From: Bacteroidales bacterium UBA3743
GTDB lineage: Bacteria > Bacteroidota > Bacteroidia > Bacteroidales > Paludibacteraceae
Assembly (NCBI GenBank): GCA_002371265.1
Contig: DFGT01000006.1
Coordinates: 111,408 to 175,407, forward strand
Length of the DNA stretch: 64,000 nt
Direction: 5' to 3'
This document shows, one piece after another, positions 8,861-18,494 of the stretch. The position numbers were made by a program, and so were the translations under genes. The number at the start of each line of letters is the position of its first letter. The first letter of the stretch is position 1. The notes below the pieces were generated by a model. The model did no database searches and was not told where the DNA came from. It saw only the letters and a list, made by a program, of their open reading frames with translations.

Positions 8861-11452
8861 CTATCTTGGATTATTGCTGTTGATGTTCTGTAAAACCATC
8901 TCAAGTGTGTCAAGATCGTTGATGTAAACCTCTCTTGGTTTGCTTCCTACTTGAGGTCCTACAATTCCTGCGACTTCCAACTGGTCCATCAAACGTCCGG
9001 AACGGTTGTAGCCTAAACTGAATTTTCTCTGCAACATTGATGTTGAGCCTTGTCCGGAGCCTACAATCAGTCGTGCGGCCTCTTCGAAGAATGGATCACG
9101 GTTGCGTAGGTCGATACCTTTATCTTCTGCTGACTCTACATTCGGATCCACGTATTCTGGCAGTTCATACGGTTCGAGATATCCTTCCTGTGCTTGGATA
9201 TAGTCGTTGATTGCTTCCACTTCTGGAGTGTCCACAAACGCACACTGCACACGTTCAAGGTTTCCGTTCGACAGGATAAGCATATCTCCTCGTCCGATAA
9301 GGGTCTCCGCTCCAGTGCAGTCGAGGATAGTCTTAGAGTCGATGGCCTGTGCTGTCTTACATGCAAAACGTACAGGGAAGTTTGACTTGATCAGACCTGT
9401 GATGACGTTTACAGACGGACGTTGTGTCGCAAGAATCACGTGGATTCCAATCGCACGGGCTTTTTGCGCAAGTCGTGCCACTGGCGTCTCTATGTCTTTT
9501 CCAACCTGCATGATAAGGTCGGCAAACTCATCGATTATCACTACGATATATGGTAGGAAGTGGTGTCCGTTTTCTGGATTCAGACGACGTTCTTTATATT
9601 TATCGTTGTATTCGATGATGTTTCTTACTTTTGCTTTTTTCAGTAGTTCGTAGCGGTTTTCCATCTCCACGCAAAGACTGTTCATCGCTGCCACCACTTT
9701 GGTGACGTCGGTGATGATAGCATCGTCTTCCCCTGGCATTTTTGCAAGATAATGCTTTAATAGGGGAGCGTACATTGAAAACTCCACTGTCTTTGGGTCG
9801 ACAAGTACGAGTTTAAGTTCAGACGGGTGTTTCTTATACAATAGCGACATCAGCACTGCGTTCAACGCCACTGATTTTCCTTGTCCTGTCGCTCCTGCAC
9901 AGATCACGTGCGGACATTTGGCAAGGTCGATCATATAATTGTTGTTGGTGATGGTTTTTCCAAGGATGATAGGAAGTTCCATCGTGTTTGTCTGGTATTT
10001 TTTGCTTGCCACCATGTCGTGCATTGGCACAATTAGTTTCTTCTGGTTTGGCACTTCAATACCTATTGTTCCCTTGCCTGGGATAGGTGCGATGATACGT
10101 ACGCCTTCCGCTTTCAGGCTCATCGCGATATCCTTGTTCAGGCTCTGCACTTTGGATATACGGATTCCCGGAGCCAACGTGATTTCATAAAGAGTGACGG
10201 TCGGTCCAAGCTGTGCTTCTATGCTTGTCACTTCAACACCGTAAGTTCGGAGTGCTGTGGTGATTCGTTGCTGGTTGTCATTTAGCTCTTCTTCGTTTGC
10301 TTCGATTTTGTTGTTAGGATATTCTTTTAAGAGCTCTATTGGTGGAAATTTGTAATGAGGCAGTTCCAATCTTGGGTTTATTGGCTCAAGTTGTACGGAA
10401 TTCTCTTCCTCAAATATCGAAACTGGCATCTCTTGTTCTGCAGGAGGTTCTGGCTGCTCATTTGAAGACGTTGCGTTTTGAACAGCGTTTGGCTCATGGT
10501 TGAAAGGAAGATCATCGTCGTCGTCATTGATTTTCACCTTGAATCCTCCGTCTGTATTGTCGTCTGTCTTTTCTTCTGCTTTCTCAACAGGTGTTGCCAC
10601 TTGCTCTTTCTCAATTCCAATGTTGTCAGGTGTTTTGACTTCTATAGCCTCTTCTTTAACGTCTTTATCGTCTGTCTTTACCTCGGTGTTTTCAGCCTTT
10701 GACTCATCAGATTCTGATTCGGATGGGTTAGCTTCCGAAGATGGGGTAGTAGACTCTGAATTTTCACTGTTCGCTTTGTTGTCGTCGGTCTTTTCTTCTC
10801 CGTCTACAGTTGATGGCTCGTCCTTCTTGACAAAGTAGTTTTTGACTTTTTCAACCAGTTCTGGATACATCAAAGTCAAGAACATCGCCAATGTGGTGAT
10901 TAGAACGAGCGTAGTGCCAAACACTCCGATGTATGTGTTCAAGAGTGTTGCCGCGGATTGTCCGTGTAGTCCTCCCCAATAGATAGAGCTTTTGTCTGAA
11001 AAAGGAGTGCAGACAAGTCCAAGCAAAAGAGAAATCCATAGCATCCAAAAGAGGCTGTTGCCAACTATTCTGCCGATTTTCAATTTAAATGATGTCAAAA
11101 TCTTCATTCCTATGCACCACAACACGATGATGATGCAGAACGATGACACTCCGAATGTCTTGTTGACCATGAAATCGGCAATGACGGCTCCAGAAAATCC
11201 GGATGCGTTAAGAGCACCGTCTTCTGCATCTTGAGTCGGAGATATGCCGGTCTCTATCAAACTGGCGTCGGTGGAACTTGTGAAAAAGAAATTGACATAT
11301 GCCACAGTGACGTACAGGCATAGCACTAGCAAGAGAATACCAACACAGATCTTTGTGTTGCTATTGGTCACGCTATTTTTGATGCGTGTCTTTAATTTTG
11401 AGATGAAGGTTTCCTTTTTTTCTCCTTCTACAGGTTCCTTTTTGCTCGTCAT
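8861..11452 (-). CDS. ftsK: DNA translocase FtsK
   Basis: 863 residues. Four membrane helices occupy the first 200 residues. A long acidic, Ser/Glu/Asp-rich linker (about 205-345) follows, then the motor: alpha/beta RecA-like core with Walker A GATGQGKS (near residue 520) and Walker B VVIIDEFADL (near 640). The C-terminal winged-helix gamma domain contains QRKFSLGYNRSGRLMDQLEVAG split over its length and EVAGIVGPQVGSKPREV. It pumps DNA at the division septum and activates XerCD. It is intact and has its own terminator. A TAATTTTG-like -7 element is at 11491-11498. Confidence 0.95.
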   Translation of the reverse strand: MTSKKEPVEGEKKETFISKLKTRIKNSVTNSNTKICVGILLLVLCLYVTVAYVNFFFTSSTDASLIETGISPTQDAEDGALNASGFSGAVIADFMVNKTFGVSSFCIIIVLWCIGMKILTSFKLKIGRIVGNSLFWMLWISLLLGLVCTPFSDKSSIYWGGLHGQSAATLLNTYIGVFGTTLVLITTLAMFLTLMYPELVEKVKNYFVKKDEPSTVDGEEKTDDNKANSENSESTTPSSEANPSESESDESKAENTEVKTDDKDVKEEAIEVKTPDNIGIEKEQVATPVEKAEEKTDDNTDGGFKVKINDDDDDLPFNHEPNAVQNATSSNEQPEPPAEQEMPVSIFEEENSVQLEPINPRLELPHYKFPPIELLKEYPNNKIEANEEELNDNQQRITTALRTYGVEVTSIEAQLGPTVTLYEITLAPGIRISKVQSLNKDIAMSLKAEGVRIIAPIPGKGTIGIEVPNQKKLIVPMHDMVASKKYQTNTMELPIILGKTITNNNYMIDLAKCPHVICAGATGQGKSVALNAVLMSLLYKKHPSELKLVLVDPKTVEFSMYAPLLKHYLAKMPGEDDAIITDVTKVVAAMNSLCVEMENRYELLKKAKVRNIIEYNDKYKERRLNPENGHHFLPYIVVIIDEFADLIMQVGKDIETPVARLAQKARAIGIHVILATQRPSVNVITGLIKSNFPVRFACKTAQAIDSKTILDCTGAETLIGRGDMLILSNGNLERVQCAFVDTPEVEAINDYIQAQEGYLEPYELPEYVDPNVESAEDKGIDLRNRDPFFEEAARLIVGSGQGSTSMLQRKFSLGYNRSGRLMDQLEVAGIVGPQVGSKPREVYINDLDTLEMVLQNINSNNPR

Positions 11453-11608
11453 GTAAATAAGTCTCTAATAAGTCTCTTTGATAAGTTCTACAAAATTAGA
11501 AAAAAATCAACAACAAACAACGTCATTGAATTTAGAATCTGTTTTATTTTATTAAGAATTAGTTTAAGAATCGGTTCAAGTTTAATTCAAAATTTGGTTA
11601 TAGAGTCG

Positions 11609-11734
11609 GGGATTGTTAAGGGTGGAACTCCCTAACTCCTCCCTCACTAGTGCGAGCCGAAGGCGAGCACACATAAAACCACAGAGAACAGAAGATCTTA
11701 GAGAAAGTCTTCGACTTTTTTTGAGAAAAGGAGG
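11609..11734. repeat. Dispersed intergenic repeat, long form (copy 1)
   Basis: Begins GGATTGTTAAGGG and continues through GGAACTCCCTAACTCC, GTGCGAGCC-GAA-GGCGAGCAC, CACAGAGAA, AAAGTCTTCGACTTT and ends GAGAAAAGGAGG. The same order of blocks is seen at 55432-55577 and 58174-58309. Contains at least three self-complementary blocks. It fills the gap between ftsK and the DUF4230 gene and encodes nothing recognisable. Confidence 0.85.
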
Positions 11735-11855
11735 CGAGAAAGCAGTACTTATGGTATTGCCTTTCAGGCAAAGCTTTTGTGTCATCGTCACATTATCCCG
11801 AGACTTCGTCACGGGTTACTTTCGCTTTGCTCGGTAGCGTCTTTTAGACGAAATT
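11735..11855. repeat. Hairpin-rich spacer attached to repeat copy 1
   Basis: This stretch is a row of short palindromes: GCCTTTCAGGC, CCCGAGACTTCGTCACGGG (CCCG-GAC/GTC-CGGG) and CGTCTTTTAGACG. No protein-like frame is present. No second copy was seen in the window, so it may be a separate repeat type or an extension of the dispersed element. Together with copy 1 it accounts for nearly all of the 403-bp gap from 11453 to 11855. Confidence 0.5.
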
Positions 11856-12482
11856 TTAATCCTTGAAGTCTGGAATTTTTATTTCTGAATTTTTGAATGT
11901 CACATTCAGATGTTTTTTAAATCCAATGTTAAGAAGGATTGGTTGCAGCATATTTTCAGTGTTTCTTTTAGCTATATTGTTGATTTCTAGGTGTGAAATG
12001 CCATTTTTGACCTCTTCGATACCTTGCTTCATGAATTTTTCGCGTTCTTGCTCGGTAAAGTTGGATCTGAACCATGATACAGATTCCTGAGACTTTTCGT
12101 GGTCAATTTTTGTGCTTGTTATTTCAATCTTAGGAGCGGATAGGGTGAGGTTGATTGTGGAGTCGGTTGTGTAGATGTCATCTCTTGTCACGAATCCGAG
12201 ATCTACAGTGATTTTCATTTTCACTTCAATCGGAATCATCAGCCTTTTTTCTCCGGGCAGAGGAGTGCTGTATCCAAAAAGTTTTAGTTGGCTTTTATCG
12301 TCAAACGAAACTGTTTTGAGCACGGTGTATTCTGCCACCTCTAATTTAGAACAATGGTGTACTCTTTCCCAGAGTACACCAATTGAATCAATTTTATTTG
12401 TCGGCCTATCGACATTTGTTTTTTCATTGCAACAGCATGAAAAAAGCAGCATCATGAGCAACGTCGACAGGAATAGTTTCAT
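11856..12482 (-). CDS. DUF4230-like lipoprotein
   Basis: 208 residues. A lipoprotein signal (LLFSCCC, lipid on Cys near 16) is followed by a mixed alpha/beta domain. The pattern SKLEVAEYTVLKTVSF and the KIDHEKSQESVSWFRSNFTEQ helix resemble DUF4230 proteins. It lies 4 bp after dapA and is the last gene of that transcription unit. Its function is not known. The family name is moderately certain. Confidence 0.65.
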   Translation of the reverse strand: MKLFLSTLLMMLLFSCCCNEKTNVDRPTNKIDSIGVLWERVHHCSKLEVAEYTVLKTVSFDDKSQLKLFGYSTPLPGEKRLMIPIEVKMKITVDLGFVTRDDIYTTDSTINLTLSAPKIEITSTKIDHEKSQESVSWFRSNFTEQEREKFMKQGIEEVKNGISHLEINNIAKRNTENMLQPILLNIGFKKHLNVTFKNSEIKIPDFKD

Positions 12483-12486
12483 CTTA

Positions 12487-13380
12487 TTATTTGATTAAGC
12501 CCAACTTCTTCATTTCGGCAAGAAGCAACGCCTTGTTTTCATTAGCCATCTTGCATAGAGGAAGACGGTACTCTTCTTTCATCATACCCATTGCTGCCAA
12601 CGCTGCCTTCACTGGGATTGGATTGCTCTCAACGAAAAGAAGATCCATCAAATGACGGTATTTATAGTGGATTTCACGTGCCTCCGCTGCCTTGCCTGCA
12701 AGAGACAACTCCATCATTTTTGCAAACTCTTTAGGAATGATGTTGCAAGCTACAGAGATACATCCGTCGGCTCCTAACAAATTGGAAATCATAGATGTGC
12801 CGTCGTCGCCAGAATATATCTTGAATCCTTTCTTTCTTCCTTCTACAAGAGTCTCGATTACTCCGATGTTTCCACTTGCCTCCTTGATTCCGACGATGTT
12901 TTCAAAGTCGTTGGCAAGACGGAATACAGTGGCTGGTTTGATTGCTGACCCTGTACGTCCTGGCACGTTATATAGGATAATCGGAAGATTCACATTGTTT
13001 GCTAGTTCGGCAAAGTGGAGGTACATGCCTTCTGCTGTTGGCTTGTTGTAGTATGGACCGACCACCAAAACTGCATCAACACCTGAGGATGCCGCGTTTT
13101 TTGTGTAGCTGATGCATGAAGCTGTGCTGTTGCTGCCTGTGCCGGCGATCACAGTCATTTTGCCACCGATACGTTTCATTGTGTGCTCGAACATCTGAGC
13201 GTCTTCTTTCTCGCTCAATGTTGGAGTCTCACCTGTTGTTCCACACACTACGACACCTGACGTGCCATTCTCCAAATGAAAGTCCAAAAGTGCGTCATAA
13301 GATGCGTAATCGATTGATCCGTCGCTATTAAACGGCGTGACCAATGCAGCAATTGAACCTTGTAACGTAAATGTATCCAT
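12487..13380 (-). CDS. dapA: 4-hydroxy-tetrahydrodipicolinate synthase
   Basis: 297 residues from the ATG at 13380; an upstream in-frame start at 13542 is rejected because its 54 extra residues are not family-like and contain the promoter region. Condenses pyruvate and aspartate semialdehyde in lysine and meso-diaminopimelate synthesis. Landmarks are GTTGETPTLS (47-56), Tyr137 in LYNVPGRTG and the Schiff-base Lys166 in VGIKEASG. Length and motifs are standard. A -7 element TATTTTTG (minus strand, 13415-13422) lies 35 bp upstream. Confidence 0.96.
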   Translation of the reverse strand: MDTFTLQGSIAALVTPFNSDGSIDYASYDALLDFHLENGTSGVVVCGTTGETPTLSEKEDAQMFEHTMKRIGGKMTVIAGTGSNSTASCISYTKNAASSGVDAVLVVGPYYNKPTAEGMYLHFAELANNVNLPIILYNVPGRTGSAIKPATVFRLANDFENIVGIKEASGNIGVIETLVEGRKKGFKIYSGDDGTSMISNLLGADGCISVACNIIPKEFAKMMELSLAGKAAEAREIHYKYRHLMDLLFVESNPIPVKAALAAMGMMKEEYRLPLCKMANENKALLLAEMKKLGLIK

Positions 13381-13448
13381 CGTTTTTTTGTTTTCTTCTA
13401 AAGTACTGATGTTGCAAAAATAATAAACTTTTAGGAATGATTTTGCAT

Positions 13449-13979
13449 TTAATAATAGAAATATCCGAAGATTCCGCTCATTATAATCAGATATATCGGG
13501 TTGACTTTGAAAAAGAATGTGGCTACAAAAACTATCGTACACACTATTACGCTTTCAAACCCGACGAAATTCTCCTTATTCATCATAAGCACTCCGGCTG
13601 AAAAAATCAAACCGACGACGATTGGATTGAGCGACGACAGCAGCGCTTTGACGTAATGGTTCTCTTTGTTCTTGAACAGCCACGTGATTACTATTGCCAT
13701 TAAAAGTATTGTAGGCAAACATAATGCGAAGGTTGTGAATATGGCTCCTATTATACCTCCTTGGTTATAGCCGATATATGTGGCGCAATTTATGGAGATC
13801 GGACCGGGTGTCATTTGCGACAGCGCGAGAATGTCGGCAAACTCACTGTTTGTCATCCATCCGTTTTTGTCAACGACATCAAATTGGATCATGGAGATCA
13901 TTCCGTATCCACCACCAAAACCGAACAGTCCGATTTTGAAGAAACTCCAGAATAGTTTTAAAAACATTATTATATCCAT
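13449..13979 (-). CDS. chrA: Chromate transporter half-protein (ChrA family)
   Basis: 176 residues and about five membrane helices. The N-terminal motif FLKLFWSFFKIGLFGFGGGYGMI and LALSQMTPGPISINCATYIGY are CHR family signatures. It is a short-chain CHR protein that works as a pair with the adjacent half encoded 17 bp upstream. Such pairs export chromate or related anions by proton exchange; the true substrate here is unknown. ATG at 13979 used; 13967 is possible. Confidence 0.88.
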   Translation of the reverse strand: MDIIMFLKLFWSFFKIGLFGFGGGYGMISMIQFDVVDKNGWMTNSEFADILALSQMTPGPISINCATYIGYNQGGIIGAIFTTFALCLPTILLMAIVITWLFKNKENHYVKALLSSLNPIVVGLIFSAGVLMMNKENFVGFESVIVCTIVFVATFFFKVNPIYLIIMSGIFGYFYY

Positions 13980-13996
13980 TTCTTCAGTTCCTAGAT

Positions 13997-14635
13997 TTAA
14001 TCGTTTTCTTTCTTTGATGAAATGAACTCCACGTTTTTCTCATCGTCATCATCAGCAGCTTCGTCTTCTTCGTGATTGTCGGTGCTTTTCTTGTCGATAT
14101 CCTTGATTTTCAAGTATTCCCAACCTATAGTGCAGATAATAGCTGCCATGATGATGTAGACGGGAGACATCTTCAAGAATACGACTGCAGCTGCCACCAG
14201 AATAGGTATAGGCAGGAATTTCCACGATAATTTGGATTTTATGAACATTTTGACAGATGGGGCAAGGATAAGAGCCACCACGCATGGACGTATGCCTGCG
14301 AAGATTTTCATCACAGTCTCGTTTTCTCTGAATTCTTGGAAACATGTGCTTATGGCTCCAATAATCACCAACGATGGAAGCACAGCTCCAAGGAATGACA
14401 CTGCGGCTCCTGCTTTTCCTGCGATTCTATAGCCTACGTAGAGGGCTGTGTTGACGGCAAACACTCCAGGCAATGACTGCACTATGGTGATCATTTTCCA
14501 GAATTCATCCTCGTCAATCCATTTTTTTTGTCTGACAACGGCCTGCTCTACGAGGGCGAGCATTGCGTATCCGCCTCCGAGAGTGAAACTTCCTATCTTG
14601 AGGAATGTTGTGAGTAAGTCGAAGTATAGTCTCAA
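13997..14635 (-). CDS. chrA: Chromate transporter half-protein (ChrA family), first of pair
   Basis: 212 residues and about five or six membrane helices. It has the paired CHR motifs FLKIGSFTLGGGYAMLALVE and VQSLPGVFAVNTALYVGY. The C-terminal 35 residues form an acidic/lysine-rich cytoplasmic tail (NHEEDEAADDDDEKN). It is transcribed just before the other half. The two are homologous, as expected from an ancient split or duplication of a full-length ChrA. Confidence 0.88.
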   Translation of the reverse strand: MRLYFDLLTTFLKIGSFTLGGGYAMLALVEQAVVRQKKWIDEDEFWKMITIVQSLPGVFAVNTALYVGYRIAGKAGAAVSFLGAVLPSLVIIGAISTCFQEFRENETVMKIFAGIRPCVVALILAPSVKMFIKSKLSWKFLPIPILVAAAVVFLKMSPVYIIMAAIICTIGWEYLKIKDIDKKSTDNHEEDEAADDDDEKNVEFISSKKEND

Positions 14636-14660
14636 TGCTTTTCCTGAATTTAGTCGATTG

Positions 14661-15068
14661 TTATTTCAAAAGCACATCAAGTTCTGGACATGAAGCCGCT
14701 AACTTGCCATTGATCACACATGCGGATTCGACCTTTGCTTTAGCACACAAAGCATTGTCGGCAAGACGGTAGATGTCCTGGTAGAAGATGTATCTGATGC
14801 CCTCTTTATCCACGTATAGGCGACAAGCGAATTCATCTCCACTCTTCAAAGATTTCTTGTACTCGATGCTGATCTTTGTCACCACTGCATCTATTCCTTT
14901 GTTGTGCAGCTCGGCGAAACTGATGCCGCGCGATAGAAGAAACTCGTGACGAGCATGCTCCGTATAATGCTGGTAATTAGCATTGTTGACGATTCCTTGT
15001 AGGTCGCACTCGTAGTCGCGCACTTTGAACTTCTCCTCAAATATGTAATCTTTTTTTACTATTGCCAT
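14661..15068 (-). CDS. Hot-dog acyl-CoA thioesterase (tandem copy B)
   Basis: 135 residues of the 4HBT/YbgC hot-dog fold. The DLQGIVNNANYQHYTEHARHEF block carries the catalytic Asp and the family helix. It hydrolyses acyl-CoA or acyl-ACP thioesters; the substrate is unknown. About 83 percent of residues match the neighbouring copy at 15116-15523, so this is a fairly recent tandem duplication. Both keep the active-site block, and differences are spread through the protein. Confidence 0.88.
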   Translation of the reverse strand: MAIVKKDYIFEEKFKVRDYECDLQGIVNNANYQHYTEHARHEFLLSRGISFAELHNKGIDAVVTKISIEYKKSLKSGDEFACRLYVDKEGIRYIFYQDIYRLADNALCAKAKVESACVINGKLAASCPELDVLLK

Positions 15069-15115
15069 AGTCGTATGTCTTATTTTTTAATTAAGCAATT
15101 CCTAAAAACAGTTTC

Positions 15116-15523
15116 TCATTTTAAGAGTTCATCCAATTCCGAACATGACATTGCTGGTTTGCCATTTACCACGCATACAGTCTCGGTTTTTGTCTTTGCG
15201 CACAAAGCGTTGTCGGCAAGACGGTAGATATCCTGATAGTAGACGTATCTGATGCCTTCTTTTTCCATATATAGTCGGCAGACAAATTCATCCCCGCTTC
15301 TCAGAGATTTCTTGTATTCAATGCTGATTTTGGATACAACCAGATCTATGCCTTTGTCGTGCAGATCGGCAAAACTGATGCCTCGTGATAGAAAAAACTC
15401 ATGGCATGCATGCTCCGTATAATGCTGGTAATTAGCATTGTTGACGATTCCCTGCAGGTCACACTCATAGTCACGCACCTTGAACTTCTCCTCAAATATG
15501 TAATCTTTTTTTGAAATTGCCAT
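15116..15523 (-). CDS. Hot-dog acyl-CoA thioesterase (tandem copy A)
   Basis: 135 residues, near twin of the gene at 14661-15068 with the same length and start (MAISKKDYIFEEKFKVRDYE against MAIVKKDYIFEEKFKVRDYE). It has the 4HBT block DLQGIVNNANYQHY. Notable changes from copy B are Arg40 to Cys, Leu44 to Phe and several in the C-terminal strand, so the two may differ in substrate. It is transcribed between trkH and copy B, with 47 bp between the twins. Confidence 0.88.
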   Translation of the reverse strand: MAISKKDYIFEEKFKVRDYECDLQGIVNNANYQHYTEHACHEFFLSRGISFADLHDKGIDLVVSKISIEYKKSLRSGDEFVCRLYMEKEGIRYVYYQDIYRLADNALCAKTKTETVCVVNGKPAMSCSELDELLK

Positions 15524-15543
15524 GGTTGTATAGTTAGTATTAA

Positions 15544-17025
15544 TCAGCTCTTTTTCCAGAACACAGGTGTAAGGATGAACAACACTGTGAATATTTCAAG
15601 TCGGCCGATGAGCATAAGCAAGCCCATAAACCATTTTATGAAATCGTCCTGAAGAGCGAAAATTCCGTTTGTCTGTGATGCCAGTCCCGGTCCGACGTTG
15701 CTCAAACAAGAGATTGCCATACCTGCTGATTCTGTGAATTCGTTGCCAAACAACATGAATATGATGATGCTTATCAGACATATTCCGGAAAATATCACCA
15801 CGTATGCGAGAATGTTGGTGATGATTTTTTCTGTCACCACTTTTTTGTTCAGCTTCACGGGTATGATGGCCTGTGGATGCAGAAGACGCTTGAACTCCAA
15901 GTAACTGTTTTTTACTAGCAGTAGCACTCTCATTATTTTAATTCCTCCACTTGCACTTCCCGCGCTACCTCCAATAATCATACAAATGAATAGAATTCCC
16001 CAGATGAACGGGTGCCATTGGCTGATATCAGTGTAGACAAAACCTGTGCCTGAGACCAATGCCGTCGACTCAAAGAGGGCGGTGCGGAATGTGTCTTCCG
16101 TATCAATCATGGTGTTTCGGTTAGTGTAGAGCAGTCCTCCGAACACTAAAAGCGTCATCACGATGTTGAGAATCATATAGATGTTGAATTCTTCACTGTT
16201 TCTGGCTCTGGTGAAATCTCCTTTCAAAAGTGTAAATGTCACCATGAAGTTCACTCCTGCCAACACCATATAGAAGCATACGAAATATTCCAAAAGCGGT
16301 GAGTGCCAAAAGACTATGCCGTCATTTTTAGTGGAGAATCCTCCTGTCGAAATGGTGGTCATAGCATGGCAGACAGAATCGAAAATGTCCATGCCTCCGA
16401 TGCAGAATAGAATGACTTCCGATACTGTGATGGCGATATATGCACCATACAGCATCTGGGCTGTCTGCATTACGCGAGGTGTCAGTTTGTCTTTGGTCGG
16501 ACCTGTGACTTCGGCAATGTACAGCTGCATTCCTCCGACTCCCAAGAATGGAAGGATGGCAAGAGACAATACGATGATACCCATTCCTCCTACCCACTGT
16601 GTCGTGGAACGCCATAGGGCTATTCCGTGTGGAAGCGTTTCCACGTTTGTGAAGATGGTGGCTCCGGTGGTGGAGAATCCTGAGATTGTCTCAAAATATG
16701 CGTCGGTGAACGACTCTGTATAGCCGCCTATGTAGTATGGCAGAGCACCGAACAGAGAGAACACCACCCATACCAGAGATACAATAAGGTATCCCTCGCG
16801 TCTTCCCAATTTGACATCAGACTCGCCTCTCTTTCTGCGTGAGACGGATATGCTGTAGATACCGATCGCAGCGGTGATTGCCGTTGTGATGGCAAGCGGA
16901 AAGATGTCACTTTCTCCGTAGCAAACAGACACGACCAAACATATCAGCAGGAAGAATGCTTCGAATGCCAATAATGAGCCGAGTGTCAGAGCTACCGCTT
17001 TTTTGTCGATCAGTGATTTCTTCAT
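15544..17025 (-). CDS. trkH: Potassium uptake protein TrkH
   Basis: 493 residues and about ten membrane segments with the four-fold pore repeats of the Trk/Ktr family (ETISGFSTTGATIF, CHAMTTISTGGFSTKNDG, TALVSGTGFVYTDISQWHP, CLSNVGPGLASQTNG). It also carries the GGSAGSASGGIKIMR loop. It is the potassium-translocating membrane subunit. Its gene starts 1 bp after trkA stops, so the two subunits are made together. Confidence 0.95.
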   Translation of the reverse strand: MKKSLIDKKAVALTLGSLLAFEAFFLLICLVVSVCYGESDIFPLAITTAITAAIGIYSISVSRRKRGESDVKLGRREGYLIVSLVWVVFSLFGALPYYIGGYTESFTDAYFETISGFSTTGATIFTNVETLPHGIALWRSTTQWVGGMGIIVLSLAILPFLGVGGMQLYIAEVTGPTKDKLTPRVMQTAQMLYGAYIAITVSEVILFCIGGMDIFDSVCHAMTTISTGGFSTKNDGIVFWHSPLLEYFVCFYMVLAGVNFMVTFTLLKGDFTRARNSEEFNIYMILNIVMTLLVFGGLLYTNRNTMIDTEDTFRTALFESTALVSGTGFVYTDISQWHPFIWGILFICMIIGGSAGSASGGIKIMRVLLLVKNSYLEFKRLLHPQAIIPVKLNKKVVTEKIITNILAYVVIFSGICLISIIIFMLFGNEFTESAGMAISCLSNVGPGLASQTNGIFALQDDFIKWFMGLLMLIGRLEIFTVLFILTPVFWKKS

Positions 17026-17026
17026 C

Positions 17027-18358
17027 TTAGTTGAATAGTTCGCTCAAACGTTTGATGCTTGATTTCAAACAGAATACCACCACTTTGTCGCCAGCGAATA
17101 TTTCCGACATACCGTTGACGATGAAGCTTTCTCCGTTTCTGATTACGCCTCCGATGAACATGTTCATTGGCAGATTGAGGTCTTTTACGAAACCCTTTGT
17201 GATTTTAGACCCTTCTTTTGCTGTCAGTTCCACGATTTCAGCATCCGCATAGCTCATTCGTTTGACTTTGCGTATGTCTGAGCTTAACGAGAGACGGTAG
17301 ATATATGTGGCGGCGATCTCCATTTTGTTGATGATCACACCGATATCCATTCGCTCTGCCAATGGAATATAGTCGACATTTTCAACCTCTGCCACGATTT
17401 TCTGCACTCCGTGTCGGCGTGCGGCAAGACATGCAAGAATATTTGCCTCGGAATTATCAGTAAGCGCGACGAAGGCATCCGCGTCGTCAATGTTCTCTTC
17501 TTTAAGTAGCTCGATATCAGTGGCGTCTCCCTGCAATACAAGGGCATTGCCGATCTCTTGCTCTACCAGTTTTCTGACTTTTTTCTCGTCTTTCTCAAAC
17601 ATTTTTATGTTGACTCCGTTGAGCTCCTGAACGGTTTTGACAGCGATTTTACCTCCACCCATGACTATCATGTCTTTCACAGTGTAAAGCTTTTTCCCAG
17701 CTTGTTTGCGGACATCGTCGATATAGTCGGGCGTAGTGATGAAGTAGACGACATCTCCAGCAAGTATCTCTGTATGACCGCCAGGGATGATGGTCTCCTC
17801 TTCTCGTTTGATGGTTACGATACGGTAGTTTTGGCTGCCTTTCAAATCCATCAGTCGTTTGTTGACGATTGGGGCATTGTCTCTCACTTTTACGGCAAGC
17901 ACAAGCAGTTTGCCTCCGTTGAAGTCGATCCACTGTCTCACCCAGCTTTGGCGGATAGACTGTGCGATTTCCTCAGCAGCCAATAATTCTGGATAAATCA
18001 GTTTTTCCACTCCTAGTTTGGCAAGCAGAGCCCTGTTTTCATGCTCCATCAAGTCTTCACTATCTATGCGGGCAACTGTCTTTTTTGCTCCAAGTTCATG
18101 GGCTAAGATGCAGGCATTAAGATTTTGACTCTCATTTTTGGTTACTCCGACAAACAGGTCAGCTTCGTCTACCCCTGCGTTTCGAAGGATGGTAAGAGAT
18201 GTTGCCGAACCTTCGAGCACACTCAAGTCGTAGGAGTTTTCCAGGCTCCTTAATCTTGTTGGATCGTCGTCGATAAGTGTGATGTCGTGATTCTCTCTTG
18301 ACAACAATTTTGCCAAATGTCCACCCACGGCACCTGCACCTGCAATAACAATTTTCAT
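17027..18358 (-). CDS. trkA: Trk system regulatory subunit TrkA
   Basis: 443 residues. Two Rossmann RCK-N domains (GAGAVGGHLAKLL from residue 6, and MGGGKIAVKTVQEL near 230) are each followed by an RCK-C domain. It binds NAD(H) and gates TrkH in the membrane. A -7 element TATATTTG (minus strand, 18382-18389) lies 24 bp upstream and probably drives trkA-trkH and perhaps the thioesterase, chrA and dapA genes, which follow at short spacings. Confidence 0.95.
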   Translation of the reverse strand: MKIVIAGAGAVGGHLAKLLSRENHDITLIDDDPTRLRSLENSYDLSVLEGSATSLTILRNAGVDEADLFVGVTKNESQNLNACILAHELGAKKTVARIDSEDLMEHENRALLAKLGVEKLIYPELLAAEEIAQSIRQSWVRQWIDFNGGKLLVLAVKVRDNAPIVNKRLMDLKGSQNYRIVTIKREEETIIPGGHTEILAGDVVYFITTPDYIDDVRKQAGKKLYTVKDMIVMGGGKIAVKTVQELNGVNIKMFEKDEKKVRKLVEQEIGNALVLQGDATDIELLKEENIDDADAFVALTDNSEANILACLAARRHGVQKIVAEVENVDYIPLAERMDIGVIINKMEIAATYIYRLSLSSDIRKVKRMSYADAEIVELTAKEGSKITKGFVKDLNLPMNMFIGGVIRNGESFIVNGMSEIFAGDKVVVFCLKSSIKRLSELFN

Positions 18359-18418
18359 TATACGTCTGTTATATTACGTCGCAAATATAATGCTTTTTTA
18401 TGATTTATAGCAGAAAAA

Positions 18419-18452
18419 ACGACAAAGACGCAATTCCTCACGTCTTTGTCGT
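18419..18452 (-). terminator. Terminator of the glycosyltransferase-mazG-DUF4403 operon
   Basis: A 12-bp perfect stem (ACGACAAAGACG / CGTCTTTGTCGT) with a 10-nt loop. On the minus strand a TTTTTT run follows. It is 43 bp past the DUF4403 stop and just upstream of the trkA promoter. Confidence 0.88.
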
Positions 18453-18494
18453 ATGCTATTTGAAATCAAAAAGCTATTGCTACGTTATCTTGTC

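Noticed and set aside
11582..11837. Open frames of about 75 residues on both strands over repeat copy 1
   Set aside because: The sequence is the dispersed repeat and its hairpin-rich flank; other copies break the frame.
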